From Bathynomus jamesi (taxonomy: Eukaryota > Arthropoda > Malacostraca > Isopoda > Cirolanidae): a stretch of 64,000 nt of DNA. The stretch lies in NCBI GenBank assembly GCA_023014485.1, contig JAJOZX010001076.1, positions 907,001 through 971,000 of the forward strand. Reading direction: 5' to 3'. Below, piece by piece: positions 54,701 through 64,000 of this stretch; the stretch's first letter is position 1; each line of letters begins with the position of its first letter. The notes under the pieces are model-generated. The model did not search any database, was not told where the DNA came from, and saw only the letters and a list, made by a program, of their open reading frames with translations. Position numbers and translations under genes: made by a program.

Positions 54701-57255
54701 GGAATGAGAGAGTCAGATGGGGGGGAGTGAGAGAGTCAGATGGGGGGGAGTGAGAGAGTCAGATGGGGGGAGTGAGAGAGTCAGATGGGGGGGAGTGAGA
54801 GAGTCAGATGGGGGGGAGTGAGAGAGTCAGATGGGGGGGAGTGAGAGAGTCAGATGGGGGGGAGTGAGAGAGTCAGATGGGGGGGAGTGAGAGAGTCAGA
54901 TGGGGGGGAGTGAGAGAGTCAGATGGGGGGGAGTGAGAGAGTCAGATGGGGGGGAGTGAGAGAGTCAGATGGGGGGAGTGAGAGAGTCAGATGGGGGGGA
55001 GTGAGAGAGTCAGATGGGGGGGAGTGAGAGAGTCAGATGGGGGGGAGTGAGAGAGTCAGATGGGGGGGAGTGAGAGAGTCAGATGGGAGGGAGTGAGAGT
55101 CAGATGGGGGGGAGTGAGAGAGTCAGATGGGGGGGAGTGAGTCAGATGGGGGGGAGTGAGTGAGTCAGATGGGGGGAGTGAGAGAGTCAGATGGGGGGGA
55201 GTGAGAGAGTCAGATGGGGGGAGTGAGAGAGTCAGATGGGGGGGAGTGAGAGAGTCAGATGGGGGGGAGTGAGAGAGTCAGATGGGGGGAGTGAGAGAGT
55301 CAGATGGGGGGGAGTGAGAGAGTCAGATGGGGGGGAGTGAGAGAGTCAGATGGGGGGGAGTGAGAGAGTCAGATGGGGGGGAGTGAGAGAGTCAGATGGG
55401 GGGAGTGAGAGAGTCAGATGGGGGGGAGTGAGAGAGTCAGATGGGGGGGAGTGAGAGAGTCAGATGGGGGGGAGTGAGAGAGTCAGATGGGGGGGAGTGA
55501 GAGAGTCAGATGGGGGGAGTGAGAGAGTCAGATGGGGGGGAGTGAGAGAGTCAGATGGGGGGGAGTGAGAGAGTCAGATGGGGGGGAGTGAGAGAGTCAG
55601 ATGGGGGGGAGTGAGAGTCAGATGGGGGGGGAGTGAGAGTCAGATGGGGGGAGTGAGAGTCAGATGGGGGGGAGTGAGAGAGTCAGATGGGGGGGAGTGA
55701 GAGAGTCAGATGGGGGGAGGAGAGAGTCAGATGGGGGGGAGTGAGAGAGTCAGATGGGGGGGAGTGAGAGAGTCAGATGGGGGGGAGTGAGAGTGTCAGA
55801 TGGGGGGGAGTGAGAGTCAGATGGGGGGGAGTGAGAGAGTCAGATGGGGGGGAGTGAGAGAGTCAGATGGGGGGGAGTGAGAGTCAGATGGGGGGGAGTG
55901 AGTCAGATGGGGGGGAGTGAGAGAGTCAGATGGGGGGGAGTGAGAGAGTCAGATGGGGGGGAGTGAGAGAGTCAGATGGGGGGGAGTGAGAGAGTCAGAT
56001 GGGGGGGAGTGAGAGAGTCAGATGGGAGGAGGGGGGGGGGAGTGAGAGAGTCAGGGGGGGGAGGAGAGAGTCAGGTGGGGGGGAGTGAGAGTCAGGTGGG
56101 GGGGAGTGAGAGTCAGGTGGGGGGAGTGAGAGTCAGGTGGGGGGAGTGAGAGAGTCAGGTGGGGGGGAGTGAGAGAGTCAGGTGGGGGGGAGTGAAGAGT
56201 CAGGTGGGGGGAGTGAGAGAGTCAGGTGGGGGGGAGTGAGAGTCAGGTGGGGGGGGAGTGAGAGAGTCAGGGGGGGAGGGGAGTGAGAGAGTCAGGTGGG
56301 GGGGAGTGAGAGAGTCAGGTGGGGGGGAGGAGTGAGAGAGTCAGAGGGGGGGAAGTGAGAGAGTCAGGTGGGGGGGAGTGAGAGTCAGAGGGGGGAAGTG
56401 AGTCAGAGGGGGGAAAGTGAGTCAGAGGGGGGGAAAGTGAGTCAGAGGGGGGGAAAGTGAGTCAGAGGGGGGGAAAGTGAGTCAGAGGGGGGGAAAGTGA
56501 GTCAGAGGGGGAAAGTGAGTCAGAGGGGGGGAAAGTGAGTCAGAGGGGGGGAAAGTGAGTCAGAGGTGGGGGAAAGTGAGGAGGGAAAGTGAGTCAGAGG
56601 TGGGGGAAAGTGAGTCAGAGGTGGGGGAAAGTGAGTCAGAGGTGGGGGAAAGTGAGTCAGAGGTGGGGGAAAGTGTCAGAGGTGGGGGAAAGTGAGTCAG
56701 AGGTCGGGGAAAGTGTCAGAGGGGGGGGAAAGTGTCAGAGGGGGGGGAAAGTGAGTCAGGGGGGAAGTGAGTCCGGGGGGAAGTGAGTCAGAGGGGGGAA
56801 AGGGAGTGAGTCAGAGGGGGGAAAGTGAGTGTCAGAGGGGGGAAAGGGAGTCAGAGGGGGGAAAGGGAGTCAGAGGGGGAAGTGAGAGAGTCAGAGGGGG
56901 AAGTGAGAGAGTCAGAGGGGGGAAGTGAGTCAGAGGGGGGGGAGAGTCAGAGGGGGAAGTGAGTCGGGGGAGAAGTGAGTCGGGGGGGGGGGGGGTGAGT
57001 CGGGGGGGGGGAAGTGAGTCAGGGGGGGGGGAAGTGAGTCGGGGGGGGGAGTGAGTCAGGGGGGGAAGTGAGTCTGGGGGGGGGGGGAAGTGAGTCAGAG
57101 GGGGGGGGGGAAGTGAGTCAGAGGGGGGGGGAAGTGAGTCAGAGGGGGGAGTGAGTGAGGGGGGGGGAGTGAGTGAGGGGGGGGGGGAGTGAGTGAGGGG
57201 GGGGAGTGAGTGAGGGGGGGTCAGATGGGGGGGAAAGTGTGAGAGTCAGAGGGGG
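51790..57255 (+). repeat. 5.5-kb G-rich minisatellite with zoned unit variants
   Basis: Units of about 19-26 bp follow the theme GTGAGAGAGTCAGAGGGGGG. Zones: 51795-53310 (GTGAAAAGTGAGAGAG core), 53320-53880 (AAGTGTGAGTCAGAG), 53880-54340 (GGGGAGTGAGTCAGA and GGGCGGGAGTGAG), 54340-54500 (GAGAATCAG), 54500-56030 (GAGTCAGATGGGGGGGAGTG), 56040-56340 (GTCAGGTGGGGGG), 56390-56800 (AAAGTGAGTCAGAG) and mixed to 57255. C is almost limited to the TCAG position, so strand asymmetry is extreme. Short ORFs inside it are artefacts. Confidence 0.95.
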
Positions 57256-57261
57256 GGGCTA

Positions 57262-58023
57262 TGTTGGTGCCTCTGGTGTTGCTTTGGTTGTGCAGGTACC
57301 AACTAGTGTCTTTGAAGTCTCCTCCTAAGATAACATTAGTGAGAGAGGCCAGATTGTGTAACTGTGGATTGTAATTGGCTGGCACCTGAGGTGAACTATC
57401 TGGTGGATGTAAATGTTGATTAGTGTGGTGTTGTGTTTTGCGCGTGTTTTAATGTTAACTGCCTGTATTTCTATTGTGTTATCTGCTTGGATTGTGTTTG
57501 TAATGTTTTGGGTAGCATCAGTGTAGCTAATGCTTTTACGTATGTAAGTGATGAGTCCACCCCCATTACCCCCAGTACGATCTTGACAGATTGCCGTGAA
57601 GTCAGGGATGGTGGGTGTTTTGTGTGTGCATTTTAGTTTTGTTTCTTGTATAAGTGCTATGTGAATGTTTTGTTTGTGTACAAATTCCCTAAGCTGCATG
57701 ATTTTGTTTGTGAGGCCATCTACGTTGTACTGTAATATGTTAATATTATACTTCTGTATGTGTCTCATGGTGCTATTGTGTCTATGTCTTTGTGTATGGT
57801 GACGTGTGTAAGTTGTAGTGGGGCCTGGATTAGTCTTAATGTTGCCAGAGAGTAAGAGTAGTTCGGGGAGCACGCAATTGCTCCCTGTAATTGAAAAAAT
57901 AGCACGCTGAGAATAGGTCCAGCCCTGGGAGCCGATGATTATAGATAGAGGAATTTTGTGAAAAATTGAAGCAGTATCAGGTAATAATAATAATTTAATA
58001 ATACTTATTGAACATATGTACAA
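57262..58023 (-). pseudogene. Endonuclease and N-terminus of an I/Nimb-like ORF2
   Basis: The minus-strand frame opens MYICSISIIKLLLLPDTASI. It has LLLLSGNIKTNPGP at residues 55-68 and the endonuclease blocks INILQYNVDGLTNKIMQLRE, IHIALIQETKL and GGNGGGLITYIRKSISY. After a frameshift near 57400 it continues with PANYNPQLHNLASLTNVILG and GDF-x-D-TSWYLHNQ to the edge of the minisatellite. The NPGP motif is of the type found in 2A-like peptides and in related non-LTR ORF2 N-termini. The RT is absent. Confidence 0.75.
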
Positions 58024-58050
58024 TTATTACAAAACCATATAAAAATAATA

Positions 58051-58644
58051 CAGGGTGTCCATAAATGTTTACCCTGAAAACAGTATGCTCTAATGTTTTA
58101 ATAACGAATCTTACATCCGTTTTCTTTTTACAGGTGATCTCGTACACGCATAGAATTTCTGTGCTGGTGTTTCATCTACCGCATTCACCGCTAGGAGCGC
58201 TGTAGTAGCTGTTCAGTTAAGATGGCGTCTGTGACAGAGAAAGCACAATGTGTTGTGTGGCTTGCAGAAAAAAATCTCCTGTCAGTGTTCAGCGAAGGTT
58301 CAGAACAAAGTATGGAAAGAATCCACCTGATGTGAAGTTAATTAAGTCATGGATGAAAAAATTCTTGGAAACTGGAAACGTGGAAAAGGGAAAGAGCAGT
58401 GGTAGACCATCAGTTTCCATCAGTTAACCCACAAATGTTGGAAAATGTGTGGCGTGAGTGTGAATACTGTTTAGACATTCTATGTGCCACTAGGGGTGCA
58501 TATGTGGAAGCTTATTAAGTTCATTAACTATGTATCAAAACTTTGTATGTTTATCTACTTATGATTAAACCTGTGTTTGCATACGAGTGTTTACTTAAAA
58601 GTTATAGCATACTTTAATCAGGGTAATCATTTATGGACACCCTG
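58051..58644 (+). mobile_element. Tc1/mariner-like mini-element
   Basis: TA duplications (58049-58050, 58645-58646) flank CAGGGTGTCCATAAATGTTT and, inward from the right, CAGGGTGTCCATAAATGATT. It is 594 bp and has the same N-terminus-plus-C-terminus structure as the element at 3837-4405, but different ends. Confidence 0.92.
58222..58519 (+). pseudogene. HTH plus C-terminal tail of a Tc1/mariner-like transposase
   Basis: MASVTEKAQCVVWLAEK, then after a one-base shift SVQRRFRTKYGKNPPDVKLI and SWMKKFLETGNVEKGKSSGR form the DUF4817-like HTH. The C-terminal tail NPQMLENVWRECEYCLDILC, then ATRGAYVEAY and stop, follows directly. The catalytic domain is deleted between them. Confidence 0.75.
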
Positions 58645-58779
58645 TATATCTTGATGTTGACAAAATAACCTTGTACTAGAATATCATTTGAAAAATCCAA
58701 TGAAATAAAAGGCTGAATTTTAATTAGTTTTTAACAAAAAAATAATATATCTACAAACCCTTCTAAATTCTAATTTACA

Positions 58780-59862
58780 TACATACTTTCAGATCCATGA
58801 TTTCCTAACAAATATGCAATCAAACTACTATCAGGATAAGAAAACATCATTGGAAAACGAAGGTTTGGCTGTTTGCGACTTCTCAGAAAATTATTCAGCT
58901 TCTCCAAGATGAAGTTCAGTTGTTCCATTGGAACAACCAAATGACTACTATTCATCCATTCATTCTATATTTCAAGGCCCAAGGAAATCTAAAGAACTTA
59001 AATTTTGTAATTATTTCAGAATGTAATGACCACAATGTTGTCACGGTTCATCTTTTTCAATGCCACCTATGTAAATTTCTAGAAGAAAAAATTCCATTCA
59101 TAAATTTTTTTTTTATTTTTCGAACGGATGTGCTGCCCAATACAAAAATTGTAAAAATTTCCTTAAACTCTATTACCATAAAAAGGATTTTAATTTGGAG
59201 GCGCATTGGAATTTTTTCACAACAAGTCATGGAAAAGGACCATGCGATGGATTGGGGGGCACTATTAAAAGATTAGCTGCAAAAGCAAGTCTCCAAAGAC
59301 CATATGATAACCAAATAATAACACCCAAAATTTGTTTGAATTTGCTAACTGTAACATTAAAAACATAAATTTTAAATTTTTAACAATTGAAGACCATCAA
59401 AACGAAGAAGAATTTTTAAAAGACTGAAATTCAAAAGCCAAAACCGTTTCCAGAACTCTAAAATTGCACCATGTGAAACCTGTTTCACTTTCATCAATTA
59501 CTGTTAAAAGATATTTGGAATCTAATGAGTCAACAATCGTAAAAATAACTGAGGAAGAGGAAATGATAGAAGAAAATGATATAAATGGTTTTGTTGCTAT
59601 AGATTATGATGACCACTGGTGGTTATCATATGTTTTGGAAAAATCAACAGAATCCAGAGGTGAAGGTGTCATTCTTACACCATCATGGTCCCAATCTTTC
59701 ATTTTTCTATCTCCAACATCCAGATATTTTGACAATAAGATTTTGAAGCATCATCAGAAAAGTCGATGTAATGACGAGAAATGGGAGTGTGTACAATTTA
59801 GTAAAAGAAGACATACCAAGTCTCTAAATCTCAAAGAATTACTTCAGAAAAAGATAACCTAA
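58780..59862 (+). pseudogene. DDE-like gene remnant with C-terminal chromo-like region, family unnamed
   Basis: In shifting frames the plus strand encodes LAVCDFSENYSA (58868-58905), FHWNNQMTTIHPFILYFKAQ (58921-58980), SECNDHNVVTVHLFQCHLCK, SNGCAAQYKNCKNFLKLYYH (about 59120-59180; an expected D-G is N-G), HWNFFTTSHGKGPCDGLGGT (about 59206-59262), and IKRLAAKASLQRPYDNQIIT. A later frame (59464-59862) has NGFVAIDYDDHWWLSYVLEK and a decayed HPHGP/SF-like block. The CDF...SDG...CDG series suggests three acidic residues of a DDE nuclease. I know this pattern only from uncharacterised invertebrate proteins and cannot name the family. It is dead. Confidence 0.5.
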
Positions 59863-61055
59863 AATACCTATTTAAATTTAGAATTTTCAAATTAACAACC
59901 ATCTAACCCATGCTATATACCAATAATTTAATGTAATCACTAGCAATTCGCTTTCATAGTTTCTCTATTTAATTTCAGATTTAGTCAATAATTTTTCTTT
60001 ATGTAACAAACTTTAATTATTTTTACAGATTAACAACAACTAAAGGGGATCACAAAATTTTACAAGAAGGCAAGATCTCTTTTCAACTGGGCTGATGAAA
60101 ATATTAAATTCAATTCAAATAACTTCAAACATGTTATTCTTCTAGAATAAATGCTAAAATTACTAGAAAGTACCACACTCAAAACAAATTAATTAGTTTT
60201 TATATATGTTTGGAAAATTTTAGAAAAAATCTCCCCTACATAGACAAAAATAGGTACACTTATAGCCATTGGTGCCAAATTTAAAGCTCCAAATTAGTTA
60301 TTTTATTTGTCATAATGCTGTATATACTTTCAAAAATAGTTACTCCACATCATTTTTCATAGGAATAGCAATGATTTTTCATTTTCTGTCATTTTTTTTT
60401 TTAATTTGTCACACTGAAAGTGCTATATTTTCTCAAGTATTTGCCAGAGAATAATGAAATTTTTACACAATGTTGTGCTTGGATAGAGGTACCTTGGGAC
60501 AAAAAATTTAAAAAAAATTGGAGAATATATTTTTCTTTTATTCAAGTTCAAATATTTCCAACTTCTATAACTTTTTTATGACTCATTTAGGAGATATATT
60601 TCAAGATAGACAAAAGATTCTACTCATTTCAGGCTTTAAAATTACACAAATATGAAGTAAATCAGTCCAGTAGAAGCCGAGATATGGCAATTTAGATATA
60701 TTAAATTTTGAAAAAATATGGTCAAAAGGTCAACTTTCCTGACCTCATATCTCAGCACCCTGAGGTCACAGAGGTGTGAAATTTTGGGTATCTACATTTC
60801 TCATAAGGGTCCTTAAGTGTACTAAGTATAAACAAAATCAGAGACGGTTGACATTTTTGGTGTCTGATTTGACATGGAATGACCCCTTAATTTTTCAGGA
60901 ATAGGTATTCCTGGGCTTACAATTCTTGTCATCAATAAGCATTCATCTTTATACACATTTCACATATTCTGTTCATCCATTTGTTCATCCTCTATCTTTC
61001 TAAGGACTTTGTCTACTCTTCTCCTATACTCTGTTGTTGTCACTTCATTCAAACT
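59863..61055. other. Stretch without recognisable genes
   Basis: AT-rich DNA that may include the 3' flank of the preceding element. A segment at about 60720-60890 (GGTCAACTTTCCTGACCTCA, then a GAGGTCACAGAGG phrase) looks like part of a dispersed repeat, but I see no inverted ends. Confidence 0.35.
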
Positions 61056-61091
61056 CTCACTCACTCACTCACTCACTCACTCACTCACTCA

Positions 61092-61121
<30 letters not shown>
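61056..61121. repeat. (ACTC)n followed by (TC)n
   Basis: About eleven ACTC units to 61099, then about ten CT units ending at the 5' junction of the CR1-like element. Confidence 0.9.
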
Positions 61122-61122
<1 letters not shown>

Positions 61123-63575
61123 GGGTGTGTGTAGTTTTAGGAGACTTCAACTGTCGCGGCATAAAGTGGGAAAACAGGACTGCCGATGCTGAAGGGAGGA
61201 GGCTAGTTGACTTTGCTGATGAGAACTTCCTCACTCAGTGGGTCAACGAGCCTACATGAGGCGAAAGCGTTCTAGACTTAGTGTTCACGACTGAAGACAA
61301 CCTCGTCACTGGCCTCACCGTTGACGAATCGTTGGGCGGGAGTGATCACAGTCTTATTAGGTTCCGTGTGTGCGTCCCTCGGGTGAAGCGTAGTAACTCG
61401 AGAGGCAGTAAGCTCGATCTCCGGCGGGCGAACTTTGTTAGCCTCAGGGATAGCGTAGGAGATATGGGGTTAGAGGTCGGCGGCGATGTTGAGGGAGTGT
61501 GGAGTGCATTCCGGGACGAGTTTATGGTGCTGCAGTCTGCTGCCATACCCTCAAAACTGGTCACCCCTGCTTCAACACAGCCTAAGTGGTTCAATCGTGA
61601 CATTGCTTTGGCTATCCAAAATAGGAAAGTAGCGTATAGGAGGGCGAAGGCCAATCGTTCCCATGAGAACACTTTAGCGTATGTCCGCCTGTGTAGGGAA
61701 GTGAAGGCGAAGGTTAGGCTAGCGAAACGTAACGAAGAACTACGGGTGGCAAGCCTCTGCAAGGAGAACCCTAAGGAGTTCTTCAGTTATGTTAATAGTA
61801 GAAAGCCCATTAGAAGCATGATAGGTCCGTTAAAGGACGGAAGCGGCGTTCTGCGGACCTCGGACGCGGACATTGCCAATGTGCTTAATGAGTACTTTGC
61901 GGGAGTGTTCACCAGGGAGGACACCCGCATCATCCCCGAGCCAGGTGTGAGGCACGAAGGTGCTGGCCTGGATAATGTTCGATGTACCGCGACAGTCGTT
62001 GCCGATAGAATAGACAAACTGAGCGCATTTAAGGCTCCTGGGCCAGACCAGTTTCTCCCCAGAGTGTTGCGGGAGGTGCGCGACCAGGTGGCTCCCCACC
62101 TGGCTACAGTCTTCAACAAATCGTTGGAGACGGGCCAGGTGCCTGGTGACTGGAGGGAAGCCAACGTGACCCCTATCTTTAAGAAAGGGGATCACGAAAG
62201 TCCAGGGAACTATCGTCCCATTAGTCTCACTTCAGTTGTAGGTAAATTATTAGAGGGGATAATAGCGGATAGGATCGTTGACCATTTGGATTCCCACAAG
62301 CTGCTTGGGGACTCCCAACATGGGTTTAGACGGCATAGGTCGTGTCTCACCAACTTGCTCGAGTTTTTCCACATCATGTTGGGTGAGTACGATAAGAGTA
62401 GGGCGATTGATATACTTTATCTCGACTTTCAGAAAGCCTTTGATAAGGTACCTCACCGCCGGCTAATGGCGAAAGTGCGCGCGCTGGGTATCGGTGGGGA
62501 AATAGGTAGGTGGCTTGAAAACTGGCTGAAGAATAGGCGGCAGAGGGTTGTAATTAAAGGTGCTAGTTCGGGTTGGGCCTCGGTCACTAGTGGGGTTCCT
62601 CAGGGTTCCGTTTTGGGGCCGCTGTTGTTTATCATTTACATAAATGATATCGACGGTGGCATCGTCAGTCGGATCGCCAAATTCGCTGATGACACCAAGC
62701 TTGGGGCCAATGTTGGGACGCCCGAAGCGATCGAGGAACTGCGTGCGGACCTAGGTAGGATAGGAGAGTGGTCCGAAAAATGGCAAATGCCGTTTAACTT
62801 GGGTAAATGCAAAGTGATGCACATTGGCTACGCCAATCCCAAGTCGGACTACTCGATGTTGGGTAGTAATATCGAGGTGACTGATTTAGAAAAGGACTTG
62901 GGTGTGCTAATTAGCAGCGACCTTAAGTTTATGAAACAGTGCGTAGAGGTGGAAAAGAAAGCCCAGAAACTATTGGGTTATATCAGGAGGCAATTTCAGT
63001 TTCGGAACAAGGAGATTGTGCTCTCACTGTACAATTCCCTTGTTCGGCCGCACCTGGAGTATGCTGTGCAGTTCTGGTCGCCCACCCTCAGGAAAGATAT
63101 TGAGAGGCTGGAGCGAGTGCAGGCGAGGGCCACAAAGTTAATCCCTTCCGTTAGGCATATGGGCTACAATCGACGGTTACACGCCCTGAACTTGTTTTCG
63201 CTTGAAACTCGGAGGCTACGCAGTCAACTGATTGAAGTTTTCAAGCTCTTACGCGGATTCAACGATGTCGATTTTAGAAGTATGTTTAGTTTAAATGATA
63301 ACCCAACTCGCAACAATGGTTGGAAGTTGGATTTGAAACGGTTTAGGACTAGTGTGTGTGGGAATTACTTTACGTATAAGATCTGTGACACATGGAACAG
63401 GTTACCTTCGGAAGTTGTGAACAGTTCCTCTGTGGATCAGTTCAAGAAAAGGTTAGACCAAATTTTGCACACTGTTTGAGTGTGTAGAAAATTTTCCGTG
63501 GCACCCATTGCCATTGGTACCTCCTCGGTATGGGCCACAAGGCCTTTTGAGGTGGTCTTTCCTTTCCTTGTAACT
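61122..63575 (+). mobile_element. Young CR1-like retrotransposon, 5' truncated
   Basis: The element begins inside the endonuclease (VCVVLGDFNCRGIKWEN) directly after a TC microsatellite. It runs through the complete RT to a stop at 63477-63479 and a short 3' UTR ending in a long TC tract. GC content is clearly higher than in the surroundings. A 5' truncation is typical of target-primed reverse transcription. Confidence 0.88.
61281..63479 (+). CDS. CR1-like ORF2: end of endonuclease and complete reverse transcriptase
   Basis: An uninterrupted frame of 732 codons. Homology extends upstream to 61122 across one TGA (61257-61259, where Arg CGA is expected from PT-R-GES). Motifs: SLGGSDHSLIRF (end of EN, near residue 18), FKAPGPDQFLPRVLRE, NYRPISLTSVVGKLLE (about 308), DSQHGFRRHRSC, LYLDFQKAFDKVPHRRL (about 380), SGVPQGSVLGPLLFIIYIND (about 437), KFADDTKLG (about 468, catalytic box intact), EKWQMPFNLGKCKVMHIGY, LVRPHLEYAVQFWSPTLRKD and WNRLPSEVVNSSSVDQFKKR. 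It would polymerise cDNA on nicked target DNA. The start codon is nominal, because the true ORF start was lost by truncation. The RT itself looks functional. Confidence 0.9.
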   Translation: MFTTEDNLVTGLTVDESLGGSDHSLIRFRVCVPRVKRSNSRGSKLDLRRANFVSLRDSVGDMGLEVGGDVEGVWSAFRDEFMVLQSAAIPSKLVTPASTQPKWFNRDIALAIQNRKVAYRRAKANRSHENTLAYVRLCREVKAKVRLAKRNEELRVASLCKENPKEFFSYVNSRKPIRSMIGPLKDGSGVLRTSDADIANVLNEYFAGVFTREDTRIIPEPGVRHEGAGLDNVRCTATVVADRIDKLSAFKAPGPDQFLPRVLREVRDQVAPHLATVFNKSLETGQVPGDWREANVTPIFKKGDHESPGNYRPISLTSVVGKLLEGIIADRIVDHLDSHKLLGDSQHGFRRHRSCLTNLLEFFHIMLGEYDKSRAIDILYLDFQKAFDKVPHRRLMAKVRALGIGGEIGRWLENWLKNRRQRVVIKGASSGWASVTSGVPQGSVLGPLLFIIYINDIDGGIVSRIAKFADDTKLGANVGTPEAIEELRADLGRIGEWSEKWQMPFNLGKCKVMHIGYANPKSDYSMLGSNIEVTDLEKDLGVLISSDLKFMKQCVEVEKKAQKLLGYIRRQFQFRNKEIVLSLYNSLVRPHLEYAVQFWSPTLRKDIERLERVQARATKLIPSVRHMGYNRRLHALNLFSLETRRLRSQLIEVFKLLRGFNDVDFRSMFSLNDNPTRNNGWKLDLKRFRTSVCGNYFTYKICDTWNRLPSEVVNSSSVDQFKKRLDQILHTV

Positions 63576-63765
<190 letters not shown>

Positions 63766-63939
63766 ACACTGATAAATTAACTTTATACAATATAATCATA
63801 CAGTCAGAGAAGCCTCCTTGTCAACTTTATTTTTCAACAACTATTGTTGAAGTTGAATTTTTAAATAAACTACCTCTCATTTTAAGGACAATTTCATTTA
63901 TCATTAGAATTGTGATTTGGTTGGCCTGGTGAAAGAAAT

Positions 63940-63980
63940 GGCCATATATATATATATATTATTATATATATATATATATC
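63940..63980. repeat. (TA)n microsatellite
   Basis: Short TA tract close to the right edge of the window. The 63780-63940 stretch before it shows no gene. Confidence 0.85.
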
Positions 63981-64000
63981 GACCCTTTCTTTTTCCTCTG

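Noticed and set aside
51790..57255. Regularly spaced repeats resembling a CRISPR array
   Set aside because: There are no unique spacers. Units are directly tandem, vary gradually and lie in a eukaryotic genome.
61346..62824. Long minus-strand frames opposite the CR1-like ORF2
   Set aside because: They are shadows of the GC-rich coding strand. The plus-strand frame has all RT motifs.

Overview
This is AT-rich, intron-bearing eukaryotic DNA from an invertebrate, most likely an arthropod or another protostome. The evidence is its load of mariner, hAT, Tigger/pogo, CR1-like and I/Nimb-like non-LTR elements, GT-AG introns, tRNA-derived SINE-like repeats and long dinucleotide tracts. I see no bacterial genes, operons or CRISPR arrays. 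Almost everything is transposable-element (TE) DNA at different stages of decay, and many elements sit inside one another.

Host gene. Four short minus-strand exons (40206-40083, 11517-11444, 9499-9368, 7627-7492) have consistent splice phases and encode a chain of C2H2 zinc fingers. One finger is completed only when exons 9499-9368 and 7627-7492 are joined. The gene appears to run off the window, and its introns hold most of the TEs between 7.5 and 40 kb.

Layout. 1-5160: a decayed non-LTR retrotransposon whose reverse transcriptase (RT) is interrupted by a TTAA MITE, a hAT and a Tc1/mariner-like mini-element. Removing each with one target-site copy restores the RT frame. 5872-7249: mariner copy. 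7.5-11.5 kb: zinc-finger exons, SINE-like repeats and hAT MITEs. About 12.0-39.9 kb: a CR1-like retrotransposon containing a second non-LTR element (B), which contains a 20.3-kb hAT (hAT-1), which contains another hAT (hAT-2, 10.3 kb), which contains an I/Nimb-like element, which contains a DDE-type transposon (DDE-1). That is six levels. Side branches include two mariner copies, a nearly intact hAT (hAT-3), Tigger fragments and MITEs. 40.5-49.7 kb: RT fragments, two copies of a second mariner family (one carrying DDE-2, a relative of DDE-1) and another mariner fragment. 49.9-50.4 kb: Tigger mini-element. 51.8-57.25 kb: a 5.5-kb G-rich minisatellite. 57.3-60 kb: endonuclease fragment, Tc1-like mini-element and an unusual DDE-like gene remnant. 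61.1-63.6 kb: a 5'-truncated but otherwise almost intact CR1-like ORF2 between TC-rich microsatellites.

Most notable: the hidden zinc-finger gene; the six-level nest filling one of its introns; two related transposons (DDE-1 and DDE-2) of a superfamily I cannot name; and a heat-shock-element-like array beside a TATA box upstream of the hAT-2 transposase. Element classes come from motifs read by eye. No database search was possible.
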